From Phyllobacterium zundukense (GTDB lineage Bacteria > Pseudomonadota > Alphaproteobacteria > Rhizobiales > Rhizobiaceae), in the NCBI RefSeq assembly GCF_025452195.1, contig NZ_CP104970.1, forward strand, positions 372,001 to 436,000: a DNA stretch of 64,000 bases, in the 5' to 3' direction. The notes under the pieces are model-generated. The model saw only the letters and a program-made list of their open reading frames with translations. It was not told where the DNA came from and made no database searches. Both the position numbers and the translations under genes were made by a program. Of this stretch, positions 52,887 to 61,444 are shown piece by piece (the stretch's first letter is position 1; each line of letters opens with the position of its first letter).

Positions 52887-52908
52887 GCCGCACGTCTTGA
52901 CGTGCGGC
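52887..52908. terminator. Intercistronic stem-loop between binding-protein and permease genes
   Basis: GCCGCACGTC and GACGTGCGGC form a perfect 10-bp inverted repeat around two bases. It lies just after the binding-protein stop (52930, leftward) and before the permease start. Such hairpins protect the abundant binding-protein mRNA from degradation while reducing read-through to the permeases, as known for malE-malF. Confidence 0.55.
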
Positions 52909-52929
52909 ACTAAGACCCATTGGCCAACG

Positions 52930-54186
52930 TTACTTTGCGGGCTTGTACCAACGGTCCAGACCGTCCTGCAGACGCTTGGCTGCTGTCTCCGGGGGCTCTA
53001 CGCCATTGAGCACGTTGGCAGACGCGTTCCAGGTTTCGTTTTCGAGGTTCGGCGTGCCGCGCGAGACGATCGCGTAGGTCGAGCGGATGGTCGACTGGCA
53101 GTCGTTTCGCCAGGAGAGAAACTTCTTCGCGAGCTCGTTGTCGAGTTTGGCCTGATGCTTGGAGAGAGCGAAGAAGCCCGGCAGTGCGTTGGAATAGAGG
53201 GTCGCAAACTCTTCCGAAGCCACCCAGCTCAGGAAGGTTCGTGCAGCTTCGGCGTTCTTCGAAGTGGCATTCAGACCGAGACCAATGTCGGGATGATCTG
53301 AAATGTAGCAGGTGTCGCCGGCGGAGGCGACCGGAGGCGGAAAGGCGCCGAGCTTGAACTGCGCCTGTTGCGAGAACAGGCCGATTTCCCAGGAGCCGGC
53401 CGGAAAGATTGCTGCGCGACCGAGGGTGAACAGGTTCTGGCTGTCTGGGTAGGTCTGAGCCTTGTAGCCGTCGCCAAGATAATCGCTCCAGCGCTTGAGC
53501 ACGCGATAGGGCTCCACCCAGCCCTCATCTGTCAGTTTCTGCTTGCCGGCGACGAGCGCAAGCCGGCCATCTTCACCCTTCCAGTACGTCGGGCCGATGT
53601 TCTGGTAGCCCATTGTCGCGGCTTCCCACTGATCAACGGTTCCAAGGGCCATGGGCACATATCTGCCATCAGTTTTGATAGCCTCGAGCAGCTTGAAAAA
53701 CTCGTCGTTCGTCTTTGGCTCGCTGAGGCCGAGTTCCGCGAAGATATCTGCGTTGTAGATGAAGCCGTGGATGACGGAGGCCATCGGAACGCAGAACGTG
53801 GTTTTGCCATCGTCGGTGGTCCACGCGGCCTTCGCGACGGACGAAAAGTCATCGATTCCCGGGAGGTCGTTCAAGGAGACGATCTGGTGCTTGTCGTAGA
53901 GCGCGAGCGATGCATCGAACGGGCGGCAGGTAATGAGATCACCTGCAGAACCTGCGTCCAGCTTCGCATTCAGAGCCGCGTTGTATTCGGTCGGTGCCGT
54001 CGGCGAGAAGCGAACGGTGATGCCCGGATGCGTCTTTTCGAAAGCCGGGATGATCTTGTCCTGCCAGATCGCAATGTCATCGGTGCGCCAGCTTTCGATC
54101 GTAAGTGTGGTGTCTTCCGCGCGCGCGGCGCCACTGCAAAAAGCTGCCGCAGCAAGGCAAGTTGCTGCCAAGGATAGTTTTCTCAT
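52930..54186 (-). CDS. Carbohydrate ABC transporter substrate-binding protein
   Basis: A 418-residue family-1 binding protein from the ATG at 54186 with GGGGAACGCGA before it. The signal peptide is MRKLSLAATCLAAAAFCSGAARA; an upstream ATG at 54228 lacks this. Features include WQDKIIPAFEKTHPGITVRF, the conserved FIYNADIFAELGLSEPKT and LGLNATSKNAEAARTFLSWV. It is the second gene of the leftward deoR-transport operon and serves the permeases at 51.1-52.8 kb. Confidence 0.93.
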   Translation of the reverse strand: MRKLSLAATCLAAAAFCSGAARAEDTTLTIESWRTDDIAIWQDKIIPAFEKTHPGITVRFSPTAPTEYNAALNAKLDAGSAGDLITCRPFDASLALYDKHQIVSLNDLPGIDDFSSVAKAAWTTDDGKTTFCVPMASVIHGFIYNADIFAELGLSEPKTNDEFFKLLEAIKTDGRYVPMALGTVDQWEAATMGYQNIGPTYWKGEDGRLALVAGKQKLTDEGWVEPYRVLKRWSDYLGDGYKAQTYPDSQNLFTLGRAAIFPAGSWEIGLFSQQAQFKLGAFPPPVASAGDTCYISDHPDIGLGLNATSKNAEAARTFLSWVASEEFATLYSNALPGFFALSKHQAKLDNELAKKFLSWRNDCQSTIRSTYAIVSRGTPNLENETWNASANVLNGVEPPETAAKRLQDGLDRWYKPAK

Positions 54187-54269
54187 TCGCGTTCCCCTTT
54201 TGTGGTTGATTGTTGAATGATGAAGCATGCGGTGGCCCTGCCGTTGGCTGCCAGTTTCCGTTATCGCCG

Positions 54270-55100
54270 TCAGCGGCGCTCATCCCCCGCAATGATGACT
54301 TCCACCTTCGCTTCTTTCAGTGCTCGGGCGAGACTTGGCGGTGGAGCAGCGTCGGTGACCAGAATGTCGAGCATGTCCAGGCCGCCGAGGCGAACCGTCG
54401 ACGTCTTTGCAAACTTGCTGCTGTCGATGAGTGCGATGACTTGGTTTGACTGGGTAACGAACGCCTGTTTGACCTCGGTGTCTTCGATCGAGAAATCGTA
54501 GAGACCGGTTTCGTCGACCGCCGACAGACCCAAAAATGTCTTGTCGAACCGATAGTTCGTGAGCTCTCGGACCGCACGCGCACCTGTAATTGACATTTCA
54601 AGTGGCCGCACCTGACCGGTCGGCACGAAGACCGAGACGAGGCTGTCGGCCAGTGTCATGGCGAGGCGAAGGCTGTTTGTCGCCGCGCGAAGGTTGGGAA
54701 AACCGACAATCTCCTTCGCCAGCATTAGCGTGGTGGTGCCGACATCCAGTCCAATCATTTCGTGCTGTCGGATCAGTCGAGCGGCAGCAATGGCAATTTT
54801 TCGCTTTTCATCGAGGTTTCTGACCTGACGATCTCGAAAAGGCTGTTCCGCGCCGAGAGGTGCGGTCTCCGGGAGAATGGCGCCACCATGAGCGCGCTCG
54901 AGACTGCCATCTTTATCAAGCGCTTTAAGGTCACGCCGGATTGTCATCTCGGAGACGCCAAAATGCACTGCCATCTCGGCGACGGTAACGAAGTCGCGCG
55001 ACTTCACCATTGCGAGGAGCGCTCTCTGGCGCGCCGTTTGCAGTTGTCGGCCGGTAGAATTCTGAGATGCGGCCTGGGCGTGTCCTTCGGTCTCGACCAT
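54270..55100 (-). CDS. DeoR/GlpR family transcriptional regulator
   Basis: About 276 residues from the ATG at 55100, with GGTGGAAAA before it. Longer readings to 55184 would have to translate the repeat array at 55111-55170, so the later start is chosen. The HTH is RQRALLAMVKSRDFVTVAEM and VSEMTIRRDLKALDKDGSLER. The effector domain has IGLDVGTTTLMLAKEIV, PTGQVR and LIDSSKFAKTSTVR. It heads the leftward importer operon and is divergent from the catabolic operon, so it probably controls both. Confidence 0.93.
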   Translation of the reverse strand: MVETEGHAQAASQNSTGRQLQTARQRALLAMVKSRDFVTVAEMAVHFGVSEMTIRRDLKALDKDGSLERAHGGAILPETAPLGAEQPFRDRQVRNLDEKRKIAIAAARLIRQHEMIGLDVGTTTLMLAKEIVGFPNLRAATNSLRLAMTLADSLVSVFVPTGQVRPLEMSITGARAVRELTNYRFDKTFLGLSAVDETGLYDFSIEDTEVKQAFVTQSNQVIALIDSSKFAKTSTVRLGGLDMLDILVTDAAPPPSLARALKEAKVEVIIAGDERR

Positions 55101-55110
55101 TTTTCCACCG

Positions 55111-55170
55111 TGTTCGTTCATGTTTGCTATTGTCATATAATGTTCGCTTGTGTTAGTCATTGTCAAGTGG
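55111..55170. promoter_or_regulatory. Six 10-bp-spaced TGTT/TGTC direct repeats, probable DeoR operator
   Basis: Exactly every 10 bases a repeat unit begins with TGTT or TGTC: TGTTCGTTCA, TGTTTGCTAT, TGTCATATAA, TGTTCGCTTG, TGTTAGTCAT, TGTCAAGTGG. The spacing is one helical turn, so identical half-sites lie on one face of the DNA. It sits between the divergent deoR and isomerase genes and overlaps the deoR leader. This layout is expected for a DeoR-family repressor binding site. Confidence 0.65.
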
Positions 55171-55316
55171 TCATTTGGCTGCACCTGAAAACCGCTGAAG
55201 GTGTTGTCGCGTCTGGCAAGCCTTCAGACGGGACCGGCAACCCAACCATTGGAAATTGTCGGCCGACCATTTGCGCCTTGCACGTCGGCCGGGTTTCCTG
55301 AAAACGGACGTTAAAA

Positions 55317-56150
55317 TTGATCCAGCTCGGTATCTTCGCCAAAACATTCGACCGCAAGACAAGCGCCAAGCTCGCCGACGCCATTGCACTGGCCGGCTAC
55401 GAATGCACGCAGTTCAACATGGCAAGCATCGGACTTGAAACGCTGCCGGAAGTGATGGACTACACGAGTCTGACCACCGTGAAGCGCGACTTCGAGGCAA
55501 GCCGTGTGACGATCCCGGTCATTTCAGGGACCTACAACATGATCGCCCCCGATCCAAAGGTGGTCGAACAGGGCAGGCTTGGTTTTCGCGTACTCGCCGA
55601 AGCCAGCAAGGCGCTTGGCTACTCAACGATCACGCTCTGCACCGGCACCCGGAACGTGGAGGACAAGTGGAAATCTCATCCCGATAACGCAGGGCAGGAT
55701 GCTTGGCGCGAATTTCGCGTTGAACTCGATCGGCTGATCGAGATTGCCGAAACCTACGACGTGACACTTGGCGTTGAACCGGAGCCGTCCAACGTCATCT
55801 CATCAGCGCGGGCCGCCAGGCGACTGCTGGACGAGGTCGGTAGCGAGCGGGTAAAAATCGTATTCGACCCCTTCAATCTGGTTGATTGGAGCAAACGGGA
55901 TCATGCCTCCGATACCCTGCTTCGCGCCTTCGACCACTTGGCAGATGCAACGTCGATTATCCATGCGCAGGACATGCGCAACGATGGCAAGCCGTGCGCT
56001 CCGGGCAGGGGCTTTATTGATTTTGAACGTCTTTTCAACCTCTTCTTGCGCGAAGGTTTCTCGGGCCCAATCATCGCCCATGGGTTCGGGGAAAGCGAGG
56101 CCGCCTCTACGGCCGCGTTCTTGCGTGATCTTCTTCCTTCCAAAGGGTGA
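55317..56150 (+). CDS. TIM-barrel sugar phosphate isomerase/epimerase
   Basis: A 277-residue AP-endonuclease-2/xylose-isomerase-like TIM-barrel protein, starting at a TTG (55317). Segments in order are LGIFAKTFDRKTSAKLADAI, VISGTYNMIAP, TLGVEPEPSNVISSARAA with the metal-ligand Glu, VKIVFDPFNLVDW, ATSIIHAQDMRNDG and FSGPIIAHGFGE. It heads the rightward operon, seven bases before the deacetylase gene. A sugar or polyol isomerase or epimerase role is likely. Confidence 0.88.
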   Translation: MIQLGIFAKTFDRKTSAKLADAIALAGYECTQFNMASIGLETLPEVMDYTSLTTVKRDFEASRVTIPVISGTYNMIAPDPKVVEQGRLGFRVLAEASKALGYSTITLCTGTRNVEDKWKSHPDNAGQDAWREFRVELDRLIEIAETYDVTLGVEPEPSNVISSARAARRLLDEVGSERVKIVFDPFNLVDWSKRDHASDTLLRAFDHLADATSIIHAQDMRNDGKPCAPGRGFIDFERLFNLFLREGFSGPIIAHGFGESEAASTAAFLRDLLPSKG

Positions 56151-56157
56151 TCCGCTG

Positions 56158-56955
56158 ATGGCGAACGCAGGCTCACGCCACCTTTTCCTCTCCCCACATC
56201 TCGACGATGTGCCGTTCAGTTGCGCCGGGCTTATCAAGAAACTGACGAGCGCGGGCGACGATGTCGTCATCTCAACCTTCATCACGGGAGATGCGACCGG
56301 AACCCTAACCCCGCTTGCAAGCCGCTTCCATAGAGTTTGGAATCGGGGCGATCGCCCTTACGCAATCCGCCGCGAGGAGGACAAGTGTGTCGCGCACTTA
56401 CTCGGCGCACGGTACCGGCACGAGGGTGTCCTGGATGCCATCTATCGTAAGGACCAGAATGGCGGACCAATCTATCATGACATCCCAGAGCTGTTTGCTG
56501 GATTGAAACCCGAAGATCAAGCCAATGTCGAGGCGATTGCGCGCAAGCTTGATCAGATCCTCGCGGAGGAAAAGCCTGACTTTGCCTACGCGCCAATCGG
56601 CATTGGTCGGCATGCCGATCATCTCAGCCTAGTGAAAGCAGCCCAAGAGGTTTGCCTCGGACACATACCCCTGCGTCTTTACGAGGAATTTCCTTATTTG
56701 CTGGGCGAATTCCCGGCCGAGCAACCGATATCAGTCGAGCTCGGTTTAGAGCTCTCGGGCTGGAAGTGCCCGACGCCCGAATTCATAGACGTCGATCTGA
56801 CAGCGCGCATCGAGGCCGCCCGCCTTTATCCAAGCCAGATTCCTGAAATTTTTGGCAGCGATGCGGCACTGGTCAACGCGATGCGACGGCATGCCGAGCG
56901 ATACGAAGCACATTCCGGGAGGGAGAGATTATGGACACCAACGGCCACGCACTGA
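56158..56955 (+). CDS. PIG-L family deacetylase
   Basis: A 265-residue PIG-L/LmbE-like protein. The zinc site is formed by SPHLDDVPFS (HxxDD) and the distal GIGRHADHLSLV (HxxH). DDVVISTFITGDATG and YAPIGIG are typical. Known relatives remove N-acetyl groups from sugars such as GlcNAc-inositol or diacetylchitobiose. It lies after the isomerase gene and overlaps the following oxidoreductase gene by 25 bases, so an N-acetylated sugar or sugar amide is a plausible substrate. Confidence 0.9.
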   Translation: MANAGSRHLFLSPHLDDVPFSCAGLIKKLTSAGDDVVISTFITGDATGTLTPLASRFHRVWNRGDRPYAIRREEDKCVAHLLGARYRHEGVLDAIYRKDQNGGPIYHDIPELFAGLKPEDQANVEAIARKLDQILAEEKPDFAYAPIGIGRHADHLSLVKAAQEVCLGHIPLRLYEEFPYLLGEFPAEQPISVELGLELSGWKCPTPEFIDVDLTARIEAARLYPSQIPEIFGSDAALVNAMRRHAERYEAHSGRERLWTPTATH

Positions 56956-58079
56956 AGGACGCCCACATGCAGCAGAATCGCAGCAATCAGTCGGCTCCAC
57001 TCCGGGTTCTGGCAGTGGGGCTCGGGCACATGGGTATCTCGCATGCCCAGGCCATCACCCGCATCGATGGTTTCGAGCTCGTGGGTATTTGCAGCCGCTC
57101 CGTGCTTGGCATGGAGTTGCCGCCTGAGCTGTCGTCCATCGCCCGTTTCAATGACTTCGATGACGCCCTCGATAGGCTAAAGCCAGACGCGGTGATCATC
57201 AGCACCTATCCTGACACCCATGCCGATTTCGCCATCAAGGTAATGCGGGCCGGCGCTCATGTCTTCGTCGAAAAGCCGATGGCGCGGAGTGTCGAAGAGG
57301 CGGAACGCATGGTTTCGGTCGCGAGAGAAACACGACGCACCATCTATATCGGCTATATCCTCAGGGTGCATCCGTCGTGGCGCGAACTTATCCGACGCGG
57401 AAAAGAGCTCGGCAAGCCGCTTGTCATGCGCATGAACATCAATCAACAGTCGATTGGCGATTCCTGGACCTGGCACAAGAACCTGATGAAGTCCCTGTCG
57501 CCGGTCGTCGACTGCGGAGTCCACTATATCGACGTGATGTGCGAGCTCACGGGAGCGAAGCCGGTCCGCGTTCACGGAATCGGCGCGCGTCTCTCAAACG
57601 AAATCGCCGAAGACCAATACAACTATGGGCAGCTTCAGGTGACCTTCGACGACGGCTCGATCGGTTGGTATGAGGTTGGCTGGGGTCCGATGATGAGCGA
57701 GGTTGCCTACTTCGTGAAAGACGTCGTCGGTCCGAAGGGCGCCGTGAGCATTACCATGACAGAACAGGGTGATGCAGCCGCGCAAGGCGCATCGACGACG
57801 GCATCGTCGGACATTCTCAATCACGTCAAGACGAGCGCGCTACGGATCCATCATTCCGAGCTCAACCCGGACAACTCCCTCAAGCACGCCGACGAGATCA
57901 TCAAGATGGCTGACGAGCCCGATCATGATGCACTCTGTGAGCTGGAGCAGCGAGCCTTTCTCGACGCTATCCGCGCTGGCGCTATTGATATGCGTGATCT
58001 CACCGCGGCGGTGGACAGCCTTCGCGTGGTGCTCGCCGCCGATCAAAGTATCCGCACACGCCGCCACATCGATCTTTAG
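56931..58079 (+). CDS. Gfo/Idh/MocA family oxidoreductase
   Basis: A 382-residue NAD(P)-dependent sugar oxidoreductase-like protein. The Rossmann motif is VLAVGLGHMGISHAQAI, and the central EKP motif is in HVFVEKPMARSVEEAE. The substrate domain has the conserved DCGVHYIDVMCELTG, with catalytic-type Asp and His. GGGAGGGAGAGATT precedes the ATG. It is translated together with the deacetylase. It is a separate gene from the broken homologue at 40451. Confidence 0.92.
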   Translation: MDTNGHALKDAHMQQNRSNQSAPLRVLAVGLGHMGISHAQAITRIDGFELVGICSRSVLGMELPPELSSIARFNDFDDALDRLKPDAVIISTYPDTHADFAIKVMRAGAHVFVEKPMARSVEEAERMVSVARETRRTIYIGYILRVHPSWRELIRRGKELGKPLVMRMNINQQSIGDSWTWHKNLMKSLSPVVDCGVHYIDVMCELTGAKPVRVHGIGARLSNEIAEDQYNYGQLQVTFDDGSIGWYEVGWGPMMSEVAYFVKDVVGPKGAVSITMTEQGDAAAQGASTTASSDILNHVKTSALRIHHSELNPDNSLKHADEIIKMADEPDHDALCELEQRAFLDAIRAGAIDMRDLTAAVDSLRVVLAADQSIRTRRHIDL

Positions 58080-58103
58080 ATGCGGTTGAGAAGGGGAATA
58101 ATT

Positions 58104-58976
58104 TTGGCGAACAGCAGCTTCATCCAATCTGCGAAAAGTGGCGCGCGCCTGAACGTTGTCCGACTCGGCAACGGTGGTCTTCCCGTTCTGTTTCAGCACG
58201 GTCTGGGCGGAGATGCTCAGCAGGTGGCGCGCATTTTCCCGCAAGGCGGAAGATTTGATCTGACGACGGTCGAATGCGCCGGACATGGCGCCTCGTCTTG
58301 CCCCCAACCACCGGCTTTTTCGCTGGAGTCGTTCTACGAGGACATCGAGGCGTTTTCAGCCGAGCATTTCCAGCATGGCTTTGTTGCCGGCGGCATCTCG
58401 ATGGGAGCAGCCTTGGCGCTCGCTTTCGCCATCCGAAACCCGACCAAAATGCACGGCCTCATTCTGGTTCGGCCGGCATGGTTTCTCAGCAAATCCCCCG
58501 CCAATCTCGAGCCGATACGGGAGATCGGTGAACTGCTGCAGCGGAACACGCCAAAGGAGGCTTTGGACGCCTTCGTCGCAAGTAGCCTCGCCGCCCGGAT
58601 CAGGCAGTCGAGCCCCGACAACTACGGCACGTTGATCGACTATCTCGGTGACCATCAGCCGGAATGGCTCGGAAAACTGCTGACGGATATCACAGGCGAC
58701 GGATTTGAGTTCTCTGTCGCGCAACTCGAAATCATAAAAGTTCCGACCCTCGTGGTCGGCGTCGAGGCGGATGATATTCATCCGCTCGCACTCGCCGAAC
58801 GGCTTCATCGCTGCATACCCGGCTCACGGTTTGAGAAGGCCCCGCGGAAAGACGACGCGCTAGCCATTCCCAACTACTACGATTGGACAGCCGAGCTCAT
58901 TGCTGGCTTTCTTTCTGAGATTGCAATTCAAGCGCCAGACCCGACCGAAGATGCCGCTCGCACGATCGGTGACTAG
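58104..58976 (+). CDS. Alpha/beta hydrolase
   Basis: About 290 residues; the TTG at 58104 has AAGGGG seven bases before it and is preferred to the ATG at 58080, which has no ribosome-binding site. The fold is shown by VLFQHGLGGDAQQ, the elbow VAGGISMGAALALAFA (GxSxG), and TLVVGVEADDIHPLAL for the acidic residue. At the expected catalytic His position the sequence reads EKAPRKDDALAIPNYY and has no obvious His, so activity is uncertain. It lies between the oxidoreductase and BtpA-like genes. Confidence 0.85.
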   Translation: MANSSFIQSAKSGARLNVVRLGNGGLPVLFQHGLGGDAQQVARIFPQGGRFDLTTVECAGHGASSCPQPPAFSLESFYEDIEAFSAEHFQHGFVAGGISMGAALALAFAIRNPTKMHGLILVRPAWFLSKSPANLEPIREIGELLQRNTPKEALDAFVASSLAARIRQSSPDNYGTLIDYLGDHQPEWLGKLLTDITGDGFEFSVAQLEIIKVPTLVVGVEADDIHPLALAERLHRCIPGSRFEKAPRKDDALAIPNYYDWTAELIAGFLSEIAIQAPDPTEDAARTIGD

Positions 58977-59112
58977 CCGGCGGTGTTTGCGCGATCCGAC
59001 CCAACCTGATGCGCATTGAGGTTTTGCGGTCAACGGCGTTGCACCCACCTCGAGCGGCGGAGCTACCCCTACGACAGATTACCAACCAAACAGCACGAAA
59101 AGGATGAGACTC

Positions 59113-59934
59113 ATGCAATGGCTCAAAGAAACCTTCCACGTCGATAAGCCCATCATTGCGATGTGCCACTTGCAGGCACTGCCTGGCGACCCGGCGTATG
59201 ACACTGCCGGCGGTATGAAAAAGGTCATCGACAAGGCCCTCGCCGACCTCACGCATCTCCAGGATGGTGGTGTCGATGCAGTTATGTTCTCCAATGAGTT
59301 CAGCCTTCCGTATCTGACGAAGGTGCGTCCGGAGACGACGGCCGCCATGGCCCGGGTGATTGGCGAACTCATGCCGTCGATCAAGGTGCCGTTCGGCGTG
59401 AACGTGCTTTGGGATCCGATCGCCTCCATCGACCTCGCAGCGGCAACCGGCGCCGTCTTCATTCGCGAAATCATGAGCGGCGTCTATGCGAGCGATTTCG
59501 GACTTTGGGACACGAATGTCGGGGAGACGGTCCGCCATAAGATGCGCCTCTCCCCGGATTTGAAGCTTCTATACAACATCGTTCCGGAGGCGGCCTCGTA
59601 TCTTGGAAACCGTAACATCATCGATATCGCGCGCTCCACTGTCTTCAATAATCGCCCTGATGCGCTCTGCGTTTCTGGCCTGACCGCCGGCGCTGAAACT
59701 GACACACAAGTTCTATCCAGCGTGAAGAATGCTGTTCCGAGCACTGTGGTATTCTGCAATACAGGTTGCCGCCTCGAGAATGTCGAACGGCAGCTTTCTG
59801 TCTCGGACGGTGCGGTGGTGGGTTCCACCTTCAAGATCGATGGCGTGTTCGAAAACGCGGTCGATCCTGCCCGAGTGAAGGCGTTCATGGACAAGGTCAA
59901 GGTGATCCGCAGCGCTTCACCCAAGGCAGCATAG
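59113..59934 (+). CDS. BtpA/SgcQ family protein
   Basis: A 273-residue TIM-barrel-like protein of the BtpA/SgcQ family, beginning at the ATG at 59113 with AAGGATGAG upstream (59104 is an alternative). Features are PIIAMCHLQALPGDPAYD, DGGVDAVMFSNEFSLPYLT, PFGVNVLWDPIASIDLAAATGAVFIREI and VFCNTGCRLENVERQLSVSDGAVVGSTFKIDG. Family members sit in sugar-PTS or ABC operons such as sgc in E. coli, with unknown enzymatic activity. It is the last gene of the rightward operon. Confidence 0.88.
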   Translation: MQWLKETFHVDKPIIAMCHLQALPGDPAYDTAGGMKKVIDKALADLTHLQDGGVDAVMFSNEFSLPYLTKVRPETTAAMARVIGELMPSIKVPFGVNVLWDPIASIDLAAATGAVFIREIMSGVYASDFGLWDTNVGETVRHKMRLSPDLKLLYNIVPEAASYLGNRNIIDIARSTVFNNRPDALCVSGLTAGAETDTQVLSSVKNAVPSTVVFCNTGCRLENVERQLSVSDGAVVGSTFKIDGVFENAVDPARVKAFMDKVKVIRSASPKAA

Positions 59935-59958
59935 GGGTAGAACCGTCTTCGAGTCAGT

Positions 59959-59994
59959 CCGATCATGCCGTGGTTACCCTCGCGGTATGATCGG
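59959..59994. terminator. Stem-loop after the BtpA-like gene
   Basis: CCGATCATGCCG and CGGTATGATCGG form a 12-bp stem with one G-T pair across a 12-base loop, 25 bp after the stop codon. No T-run follows. It probably marks the end of the catabolic operon. Confidence 0.55.
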
Positions 59995-60426
59995 CATCCG
60001 TCAATCCTGGCAGACAGGTCATGACACAAATCACCGCAGGCTGTGAGCACCTGTCTCAAATGCGAAACCATAAGTACATCTAGCAACAACAGAATGCGAA
60101 CCTGAGAATGCGCAATGGTGACGCTGTCCTCTGTTGTAGGGGGGAGCTGTGGACCTTCGTCATCTGCCGCGACCCCGTCGCGGCAGCTCGCAATGGACGC
60201 TTCAGTGCAGCCTGAAATGAATGTGCACCAGCCGATCATCAACGTTGGAAGTTGGTGTCTTCCTATTCGATCGTTCGACAGCTGGTGCGTGGCCGACGGC
60301 CATCGGCGAGGAGTTCGTAGTTGGCGCCAGACGCACCGTCAAGGCCTTCCCGCGGCATTCAGACCGCGCAAAAGCCAGCAGCGCCGGTAAAACCGGGCGC
60401 ATCTGGCTTCTAAGAGTCTATGTCGT
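59995..60426. other. 430-bp gap with nothing recognised
   Basis: Open stretches on both strands have no family pattern and no good start. It precedes a run of decayed gene fragments and is probably part of the same decayed segment. Confidence 0.4.
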
Positions 60427-60429
60427 CAG

Positions 60430-60515
60430 GTTGCTACCGCGCTGCGTTGAAGAGCTTTCTCGAGAAATTCCCAAGCGTCGATGTGGAGTTGATGGAGGCC
60501 TCCTGCTTCGAACTC
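60430..60515 (+). pseudogene. Possible LysR effector-domain remnant
   Basis: A stretch of about 27 residues, including ALKSFLEKFPSVDVELMEAS, resembles the first helix and strand of the LysR effector domain. There is no HTH and it joins directly to an aminotransferase fragment in another frame. The identification relies on one short motif. Confidence 0.35.
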
Positions 60516-60519
60516 AAGG

Positions 60520-60960
60520 CCGAAGGATCTGATCAACGCGATGAACACGATCCAGGGGCAGACCTCGTCGCACACGAGCTCGATCTCACAATATGCGGCC
60601 ATAGAGGCGATCGGCGGCAACCAGGACTACATTGACGATTTCGTCCGCAAGCGCCGGGATCTCGTGGTCGAGAGGATCAACGAGGCCCAAGGACTTGAAT
60701 GCCGCACCCCAGACGGCTCCTTTGATGTCTTCGTTAATTGCCATGGCGTGATCGGCAGCACCACGCCTCAGGGCAAGGTGATCGAGTCCGACATGGACTT
60801 CGCCATGTATCTTCTCGAGCACTTCGGTGTCGCCGTTAGGCCGGGCAGCGGCTTCATGGCTTCGCCCTATATCCGCATTTCCTACGCCGCGTCAGTCGAA
60901 GAACTGCAGCACGCCTGCGGCCGCATGCTGGTAGCCTGCGAAGCCCTGTCAGAAGGTGAG
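60520..60960 (+). pseudogene. Class I/II aminotransferase C-terminal remnant
   Basis: PKDLINAMNTIQGQTSSHTS and SISQYAAIEAIGGNQDYIDDF match the middle of aspartate-aminotransferase-like enzymes just after the PLP-Lys region. HFGVAVRPGSGFMASPYIRISYA, with the substrate-carboxylate Arg, lies near the end. The N-terminal half with the PLP Lys is missing. The frame then runs without a stop into a different protein family. Confidence 0.65.
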
Positions 60961-60969
60961 AGGGCCTAT

Positions 60970-61225
60970 GGCAAAGCGAAGCAACTGCGTGAACCCATGG
61001 CCGAACGCGGCCTCGTTCACATTATGGCGGCCCACAGCCTGCTGTCCGCCACCTTGGCCGAAGAGGCCGGCTTCGACGGTCTCTGGGCTTTCGGCGCACT
61101 ACGGTCTTGCCGATATGAGCCTGATTGCGGGCGATCGCCGGTTAGTCCTCGCTGCCGGTCGTCGCCGATGGATACGGGCTACGGCGATGCCTTGAATGTG
61201 ATCCACGCCATCGGGGAAAACGAAA
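60970..61225 (+). pseudogene. PEP-mutase/isocitrate-lyase family remnant (phosphonopyruvate hydrolase-like)
   Basis: MAERGLVHIMAAHSLLSATL and AEEAGFDGLWA are the start of a PEP-mutase-superfamily barrel. A frame change then gives GLSAHYGLADMSLI, and another gives MDTGYGDALNVIHAI, which holds the magnesium-binding DTGYG loop. The rest is lost. The pattern is close to phosphonopyruvate hydrolase, which acts after a transaminase on phosphonoalanine; the upstream aminotransferase remnant supports that. Three frames and truncation show it is dead. Confidence 0.6.
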
Positions 61226-61408
61226 GGCAGGGGAGGCGGTGCGGCGCTCATCGAAGTGCGAAACAGCCGGCACTCGGGTGTCTGAACAGTATTTGTCGCT
61301 AGAACGCTCTAATTAACAACATCAACGCTGTGGGTCGTCTCGGCAGCTACATGAGGTCTGAACTTGCTCCCGCAGCATGCTGTAACGTCACTATTGTAGG
61401 CCGGTTAG

Positions 61409-61435
61409 GTGCGCCGCCTTCGAGCGGCGGCGCAC
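61409..61435. terminator. Strong stem-loop after the COG0523 gene
   Basis: GTGCGCCGCC and GGCGGCGCAC form a perfect 10-bp stem with a 7-base loop, starting 10 bases beyond the leftward stop at 61445. No T-run is present. It most likely ends the zinc-regulated transcript. Confidence 0.55.
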
Positions 61436-61444
61436 TGTAGCTGA

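Noticed and set aside
55111..55170. Decamer repeats read as a coding repeat of the DeoR protein
   Set aside because: Translating them would give an N-terminal extension rich in Thr, Asn and Met unlike the family; a later ATG with a good ribosome-binding site is available.
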